From Syntrophomonadaceae bacterium (GTDB lineage: Bacteria > Bacillota > Dethiobacteria > PWVN01), in assembly GCA_007136165.1 (NCBI GenBank), contig SLHK01000226.1, forward strand, positions 1 to 19,061: a stretch of 19,061 nt of DNA, in the 5' to 3' direction. A model generated the notes under the pieces. That model had not been told where the DNA came from, did no database searches, and saw only the letters and a list, made by a program, of their open reading frames with translations. Position 1 is the stretch's first letter; each line of letters begins with the position of its first letter. Below are positions 14,853-19,061 of the stretch, one piece after another. Made by a program: the position numbers and the translations under genes.

Positions 14853-15424
14853 ACCTGGCCAACAGTTTATCCATTACCCGCATCATCCTGGTGCCCATAT
14901 TTATGGTTTTCATGCTGAACCAAAAGCCCTTCGGCCTCTTGATTGCCGCCGGTATATTTGTTGTGGCCGGTTGTACCGATATTCTGGATGGCTATATCGC
15001 CCGCAAGCAGGAGACGGTATCCACCATGGGCAAATTTCTCGACCCCATGGCGGACAAGCTTTTAATCACCGCCGGCCTTATTTCCCTGGTATACCTGGGA
15101 TATTTAAACCCCTGGTTTGCCCTCATCATCATCAGCCGGGAGTTTGCCGTCAGCTGGCTGCGTTTGATTCTGGCGGCCCAGGGGGTCATCGTCATGGCCA
15201 GCAAACTCGGGAAGCTGAAGAATGTCTTGCAAATTGTGGCCGTGGTGTCCCTCATCGTCCACGCCGCCTTTCAGACCGTCTGGTTTCAGGAAAGCGCCCT
15301 GCGGTTTTTCCTTTTTATCCCCTCCTGGCTCATCGCCCCCCTGGCCCTGTACCTGGCCGTTATTCTGACGGTGGTGTCGGGGGTGGAGTATTTTTACAGG
15401 AATAGAAAAAACATCCGCTTTTAA
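14849..15424 (+). CDS. pgsA: CDP-diacylglycerol--glycerol-3-phosphate 3-phosphatidyltransferase
   Basis: Membrane enzyme that joins CDP-diacylglycerol and glycerol-3-phosphate to phosphatidylglycerol phosphate, the committed step to phosphatidylglycerol and cardiolipin. It has 191 residues with several membrane helices. The CDP-alcohol phosphotransferase motif is complete: D44, D47-G48, A51-R52, G61, D65 and D69, the metal-binding aspartates. The opening NLANSLSITRI is typical of PgsA. GTG 14849 is chosen because GGAGG (14837-14841) lies 7 bases upstream; the TTG at 14843 is too close to it. It overlaps the rimO stop by four bases and ends the translocase-rodZ-rimO-pgsA group, with a strong terminator directly after it. 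In many Firmicutes cinA and recA follow; here they do not follow directly. Confidence 0.95.
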   Translation: MNLANSLSITRIILVPIFMVFMLNQKPFGLLIAAGIFVVAGCTDILDGYIARKQETVSTMGKFLDPMADKLLITAGLISLVYLGYLNPWFALIIISREFAVSWLRLILAAQGVIVMASKLGKLKNVLQIVAVVSLIVHAAFQTVWFQESALRFFLFIPSWLIAPLALYLAVILTVVSGVEYFYRNRKNIRF

Positions 15425-15428
15425 AGGC

Positions 15429-15461
15429 AAATGCCACCTCCGGGTGGCATTTATTGTTTTT
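15429..15461 (+). terminator. rho-independent terminator after pgsA
   Basis: Ten paired bases, AAATGCCACC (15429-15438) with GGTGGCATTT (15443-15452), enclose a TCCG loop and are followed by ATTGTTTTT. It starts four bases after the pgsA stop. Confidence 0.94.
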
Positions 15462-15488
15462 GCCCCCGCCTCCGTCATATGTTATAAT
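15460..15488 (+). promoter_or_regulatory. sigma-A promoter of the membrane protein / FtsH-like gene pair
   Basis: TTGCCC (15460-15465), exactly 17 bases, then perfect TATAAT (15483-15488). The -35 overlaps the end of the preceding terminator's T-tract. The predicted start near 15495 leaves a leader of about 32 bases with a GGGGGAAG ribosome site. The layout is the same as at the RNase J promoter. Confidence 0.72.
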
Positions 15489-15526
15489 TCACTTATGTAA
15501 ACCAGCTTAATTCGGGGGAAGAGCTT

Positions 15527-16060
15527 ATGAACTGGAAAAGCATGAAATGGCCCGTGGTTGTTATCACTTTTCTCGCGTGCCTGGCTTTGTTCTGGGGGGT
15601 CCATTACCTCAGGCAGAAGCAGCTTATTGAAGAACCCATGACCAAAGCCCTGGAGAACATGGAAGAAGTTGAGAAAGTGGAGCTGAATAACAGGGACGGC
15701 CGGCTGGAGATTAAACTCCAGGTAACCAGGCTTGATGATTTCCCCTTCTTTTACGAAAAAGTGGAAGGGTCTGTCCGGGAACTGTACAAGGGGGAATACA
15801 TCGTTGTCCTTGAGGACCGGCCGGATCCGGACATCCGGGCCGCCTATCAGAAAATTCACCTGGCCCTTTTCGAGGCTGCGGCCCAGGGGAACTTTGTGAC
15901 CATGGGCCGGTATGTGGATGAAGTGGGGGCTGACTACGGCCTGGAAACCTACCGGGTGATGGTGACGGAAGATTATATGTACCTGGAGCTGGTAAAGGAT
16001 GAAAGTTACCTGTACCGGCGGTTCAGCAGGCACCCGGTTAAGGGGGAAGAGGCTATATGA
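15527..16060 (+). CDS. single-pass membrane protein of unknown function, partner of FtsH-like gene
   Basis: 177 residues; I do not recognise the family. One N-terminal hydrophobic segment (about 8-26, WPVVVITFLACLALFWGVHYL) follows a short basic start, then RQK. It may be a membrane anchor with either orientation, or an uncleaved signal; no lipobox cysteine is placed for lipidation. The remainder (about 35-177) is soluble, charged and alternately alpha and beta: EVEKVELNNRDGRLEIKLQV suggests a beta-hairpin, and YKIHLALFEAAAQG-like helices follow. Its stop overlaps the start of the FtsH-like protease as ATGA, so the two are translationally coupled and made in fixed ratio. An accessory, adaptor or substrate role for the protease is inference. 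It is expressed from the promoter at 15460-15488. Confidence 0.8.
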   Translation: MNWKSMKWPVVVITFLACLALFWGVHYLRQKQLIEEPMTKALENMEEVEKVELNNRDGRLEIKLQVTRLDDFPFFYEKVEGSVRELYKGEYIVVLEDRPDPDIRAAYQKIHLALFEAAAQGNFVTMGRYVDEVGADYGLETYRVMVTEDYMYLELVKDESYLYRRFSRHPVKGEEAI

Positions 16061-17550
16061 TTAAAGAAATCGGTATCGGCGGGGCAGCGGCCCTGATGGT
16101 GATCCTGCTGGTGCAGGGCGTAAACGTCATGCCGCTAATCTTTCTGGTAGGCATTTTGGGCTTTTTATATTTTTTTGCCGGCAGCAGGTCCGCGACCAAA
16201 AATTTCGTCAGTGCGGGTGACAGGGGAGGTTCCTCCATAAGTTTTTCCAGTATCGGCGGCCAGGAAACGGCCAAAAAGGAACTCATGGAAGCCCTGGACT
16301 TTGTAAGAGACCAGAAACTAATCCACAAGATGGGTATCCGCCCCCTGAAAGGCATCCTGCTTATCGGGCCGCCGGGGACGGGAAAGACCCTCCTGGCCAA
16401 AGCCGCCGCCAACTACACCCAGTCGGCCTTTTTATCCACCAGCGGCAGTGAATTTGTGGAAATGTATGCCGGCGTGGGGGCCCAGAGGGTCCGGCAGATT
16501 TTCAGGGAAGCCGTGAAACAGGCGGAGAAACTGAAAAAGAGCAGCGCCGTTATTTTCATCGATGAGATAGACATCCTGGGAGGGAAGCGGGGTTCCCATT
16601 CCAGCCACCTGGAGTACGATCAGACTTTGAACCAGCTGCTGGTGGAAATGGACGGCATCGATGTTAAAGACAAGGTAAAAATCCTCCTTATCGCCGCCAC
16701 CAACCGGGTTGACATGCTGGACCCGGCCCTGATCCGCCCCGGCAGGTTTGACCGGACGGTTAACGTGGACCTGCCGGACCTGGAAGGAAGGATGCAGATT
16801 TTGCTGCTGCACACAAAAAACAAGCCCCTGGACCCGGAGGTGGACTTGAAAGCCGTGGCCCGGGATTCCTTCGGCTTTTCCGGGGCCCACCTGGAAAGCG
16901 TGGCCAACGAAGCGGCCATTCTGGCCATGCGGGAGGGCTCTGAAACCATCACCAGCTATTATTTCAGCGATGCCATCGAAAAAGTCATGATGGGGGAAAG
17001 GCTGGAGAGGCGGCCCGACGAAGAGCAGCTGTGGCGCATTGCCGTCCATGAGACGGGCCATGCCTTGCTCAGCGAGGAGATAAGACCCGGTTCCGTATCC
17101 TCCATCACCACCACATCCCGGGGCCGGGCCCTGGGCTATATGAGGCAGACTCCCGATAAGGAAAGCTACCTGTACACCAGGGAGTACCTGGAAGGCCAGA
17201 TGGCCGTTCTTTTGGCCGGGTCCAAGGCGGAAGAACTGACCCTGGGGAACCGCTCCACGGGAGCGTCCAACGACTTTCAGCAGGCGGTAAAACTGGCCCG
17301 CCAGATCATCACTTCGGGGATGTCTTCCCTGGGAGTCATCTGCATGGATAATGTCCCGGGGAAAATCCTCTACGAATCCATGCAGGAACTCATCAAGTCC
17401 CAGGAGGCCAGGGTGGAGGAAACCCTGCAAAAGTACCTGGGCATCATCAAGGATATCGCCGGTGTTCTGGTCAAAAACGAGAAGATTAACGGGGATTACC
17501 TGCGGCAGCAGATGGAGGCCCAGAGGAAGAAGCTTAATCCCCCGGCATAA
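16057..17550 (+). CDS. compact FtsH-like membrane AAA+ metalloprotease
   Basis: 497 residues, against about 600-650 for standard FtsH. Two adjacent hydrophobic segments (about 6-21 and 25-41) are joined by only a few residues, so the extracytoplasmic domain of FtsH is missing. The AAA+ domain has Walker A GPPGTGKT (104-111), the pore-loop region [14 protein letters not shown] (129-142), Walker B VIFIDE (165-170), AATNR sensor 1 (213-217) and arginine fingers in IRPGRFDR (226-233). The M41 peptidase has the zinc motif HETGH (331-335) and a third ligand D406 in GASND, so it looks active. The C-terminal part after about 420 is short. It probably degrades or remodels membrane or cytosolic substrates; no substrate can be named. 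It is coupled to the gene before it and followed by a terminator. Confidence 0.92.
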   Translation: MIKEIGIGGAAALMVILLVQGVNVMPLIFLVGILGFLYFFAGSRSATKNFVSAGDRGGSSISFSSIGGQETAKKELMEALDFVRDQKLIHKMGIRPLKGILLIGPPGTGKTLLAKAAANYTQSAFLSTSGSEFVEMYAGVGAQRVRQIFREAVKQAEKLKKSSAVIFIDEIDILGGKRGSHSSHLEYDQTLNQLLVEMDGIDVKDKVKILLIAATNRVDMLDPALIRPGRFDRTVNVDLPDLEGRMQILLLHTKNKPLDPEVDLKAVARDSFGFSGAHLESVANEAAILAMREGSETITSYYFSDAIEKVMMGERLERRPDEEQLWRIAVHETGHALLSEEIRPGSVSSITTTSRGRALGYMRQTPDKESYLYTREYLEGQMAVLLAGSKAEELTLGNRSTGASNDFQQAVKLARQIITSGMSSLGVICMDNVPGKILYESMQELIKSQEARVEETLQKYLGIIKDIAGVLVKNEKINGDYLRQQMEAQRKKLNPPA

Positions 17551-17662
17551 ACTTTAATCTCTAACGGTTAAAGGGCCAGGCATCTGGGGGAAACTAAATA
17601 AGAGCCGGCAGGGGAGAACTGTACAAGTTCTCCCTTTTTTGCAAAGGGGGGTTAAGGCTCCG
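17551..17662. other. intergenic region with terminator before the phosphoesterase
   Basis: 112 bases between the protease stop and the next start. Apart from the terminator at 17612-17640 and a purine-rich ribosome site (17643-17651), nothing definite is seen; no strong sigma-A promoter was found. Confidence 0.4.
17612..17640 (+). terminator. rho-independent terminator after the FtsH-like gene
   Basis: GGGAGAACT (17612-17620) pairs with AGTTCTCCC (17626-17634) around a GTACA loop, followed by six T residues (17635-17640). Confidence 0.93.
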
Positions 17663-19061
17663 GTGAAGGTTAACATCTACATAAAAGTTTTCCTGGTGGC
17701 GGCCCTGGGTATGCTGACCCTGGTGAGCCTCCTGGGTTTCATGAACATTACGGTGGGCGCCTTTGAGGTGAGGCTGGGGCTTTCCTTCTTCGACCACGGG
17801 TTTACCCAGATAGAGATCCCCCCCCTGGGCCGGGTTTGGGCCCAAACCCACGTCCCGCCCCTGAAGCTGACGGCCGTTTTGAGGAATATTAACATCGACC
17901 TTTTGCGGGAAGATTTGGCCCGCCTGCCGGAACAGGACCTGGTGGACGCCATTGTCCAGGAAGTCAGGTCCAGCTTAATCCTGTATACGGTAAAACTGCT
18001 GGCCCTGGGTTTTCTGGGCGGGGCGGCGGGGGTTTATTTCCTCCTGTCCAAAGAGAACAGGATGGTCCTTTTGGGGGGGGTTATGGGTACTTTGATCCTG
18101 TCCCTCCTCCTCTTTTCCCTCTATATGTCCTATGATACCGGGGCCTTCCTGGCACCGGAGTATGAGGGGGCCCTGGCCGCCGCCCCCTGGGCCTTTGGCC
18201 TCCTGGAAGAAATTATTGCCAGGGTGGCCTCCCTGGGGGAGCAGCTGCAGGTCATCGCCGGCAGCATCTATTACCTGTTTGAGCGGCTGGAATTCCTGCA
18301 GCCCCTGGGCCTGGTGGAGGGGGAGCGGAAAATTCTCCACGTGTCCGATATCCACAACAACCCTGCCGCCTTTGACTTCATTGAACAGGTGGTGCGGAGC
18401 TTCAGGGTTGACTTTGTCGTTGACACCGGCGATATCACAGATTTCGGCTCACCCCTGGAAGCGGACCTGGCTGCCCGGGTCGGGGCCCTGGAAGTCCCCT
18501 ATATCTTCCTGCCCGGTAACCATGACTCCCCGGAAATCATGGCCACCCTGGAGGGCCTGCCCGGGGTATTTGTCCTGGAAAGGGGCTATATTGAAGTGGC
18601 TGATGTACTTGTAGCGGGCACCATGGACCCCTCGGCCCGGTCTGCGGAGATGGCCGTGGCCCCCGACGTTGTCATGGACCAGTTTGCCCGGGAACTACGG
18701 GATATCCTGAGGGTGGAGGGAGTGGAGCCGGACCTGGTGGCGGCCCACCACCCCCGGATTGTGTCCGCCTTTATCGGGGATGTCCCCCTGCTTCTGACGG
18801 GCCACACCCACTCCCTGGACATCAGCCAGGTGGAGGGGAGCGTCATCGTCAATGCTGGCACCACGGGAGCGGCAGGCATCCGGGGCCTGCAGACGGCCAG
18901 GGAGGTACCTTTCAGCGTGGTGCTCCTGCATTTAAACCGGGATGCGGAGGAAGGGCGCTGGCAGCTGACGGCGGCGGACACCATCAAAGTCTTCCAGCTC
19001 CAGAGCGGTTTTTCCCTGTCCCGGATTCTCTTCATCGATCCAATACTTGAAGAGGAGGATC
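17663..19061 (+). CDS. membrane-anchored metallophosphoesterase (3' end outside window)
   Basis: An open frame from GTG 17663 continues without a stop to the window edge (466 codons seen), so the C-terminus is missing. Three hydrophobic segments lie at about 5-25, 103-122 and 129-150. The 26-102 region is probably outside the cell, and SKENR between segments 2 and 3 inside, by the positive-inside rule. The calcineurin-like domain starts near 222 and has all core motifs: SDIH (D229, H231), DTGD (D257), PGNHD (N286, H287, D288), AHH (H362 or H363) and GHTH (H381, H383), so a two-metal phosphoesterase is expected. By the same rule this domain would face outward. The substrate is unknown. AAAGGGGGG lies 11 bases upstream of the start. 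It follows a terminator, so it starts a new unit. Confidence 0.88.
   Translation, partial: MKVNIYIKVFLVAALGMLTLVSLLGFMNITVGAFEVRLGLSFFDHGFTQIEIPPLGRVWAQTHVPPLKLTAVLRNINIDLLREDLARLPEQDLVDAIVQEVRSSLILYTVKLLALGFLGGAAGVYFLLSKENRMVLLGGVMGTLILSLLLFSLYMSYDTGAFLAPEYEGALAAAPWAFGLLEEIIARVASLGEQLQVIAGSIYYLFERLEFLQPLGLVEGERKILHVSDIHNNPAAFDFIEQVVRSFRVDFVVDTGDITDFGSPLEADLAARVGALEVPYIFLPGNHDSPEIMATLEGLPGVFVLERGYIEVADVLVAGTMDPSARSAEMAVAPDVVMDQFARELRDILRVEGVEPDLVAAHHPRIVSAFIGDVPLLLTGHTHSLDISQVEGSVIVNAGTTGAAGIRGLQTAREVPFSVVLLHLNRDAEEGRWQLTAADTIKVFQLQSGFSLSRILFIDPILEEED

Noticed and set aside
14824..15405. 193-codon + strand frame overlapping pgsA
   Set aside because: Out of frame with pgsA, which carries the full CDP-alcohol phosphotransferase motif.
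15476..15484. CATATGTTA, a perfect sigma-K -10 pattern before the membrane protein / FtsH-like pair
   Set aside because: No AC-containing -35 occurs 16 bases upstream, whereas a correctly spaced sigma-A pair overlaps it.
16432..17430. 332-codon open frame on the - strand opposite the FtsH-like gene
   Set aside because: The + strand encodes complete AAA+ and M41 motifs; the - strand product has no recognisable domain and no ribosome site was evident.

Overview
The window is one continuous block of chromosomal housekeeping and sporulation genes, all on the + strand. It suggests a Gram-positive, endospore-forming member of the Firmicutes, most likely a GC-rich clostridial lineage of the Peptococcaceae/Desulfotomaculum type. 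The reasons are the dipicolinate synthase genes dpaA and dpaB, the YlmC/YmxH sporulation protein, and the order dpaA-dpaB-dapG-dapA-RNase J-tepA-ylzJ-spoIIIE-rodZ-pgsA, which is the Bacillus subtilis order with local changes. The exact genus is inference. Seven of twenty genes look best with GTG or TTG starts.

Layout. (1) 24-1107: dut, a small unknown membrane protein and ymxH. (2) 1111-1702: a lone YflT-type stress protein with its own promoter, which resembles both sigma-G and sigma-A promoters, and its own terminator. (3) 1719-5547: a sigma-K-type promoter, then dpaA, dpaB, dapG and dapA tightly packed and closed by a long hairpin terminator. This unit runs from aspartate to dipicolinic acid, the spore-core metabolite. 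DapG phosphorylates aspartate, DapA makes the dihydrodipicolinate precursor and DpaAB oxidises it. The asd gene, which B. subtilis keeps between dpaB and dapG, is missing here. (4) 5579-7356: RNase J behind its own sigma-A promoter. (5) 7428-8433: the ClpP-like protease tepA and ylzJ, closed by a terminator. (6) 8542-10355: a Na/Pi-cotransporter-family protein and undecaprenyl-diphosphatase uppP, set between ylzJ and the translocase. (7) 10377-15461: FtsK/SpoIIIE DNA translocase, rodZ, rimO and pgsA, closed by a strong terminator. (8) 15460-17640: a sigma-A promoter, a single-pass membrane protein of unknown function and a translationally coupled compact FtsH-like membrane protease, closed by a terminator. 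(9) 17663-end: a membrane-anchored metallophosphoesterase that runs off the window.

No mobile element, CRISPR array, tRNA, rRNA or recognised riboswitch was seen. The least ordinary part is region 8: a shortened FtsH-type AAA+ metalloprotease with almost no extracytoplasmic domain, an altered pore-loop triplet, and an uncharacterised membrane partner overlapping it by four bases.
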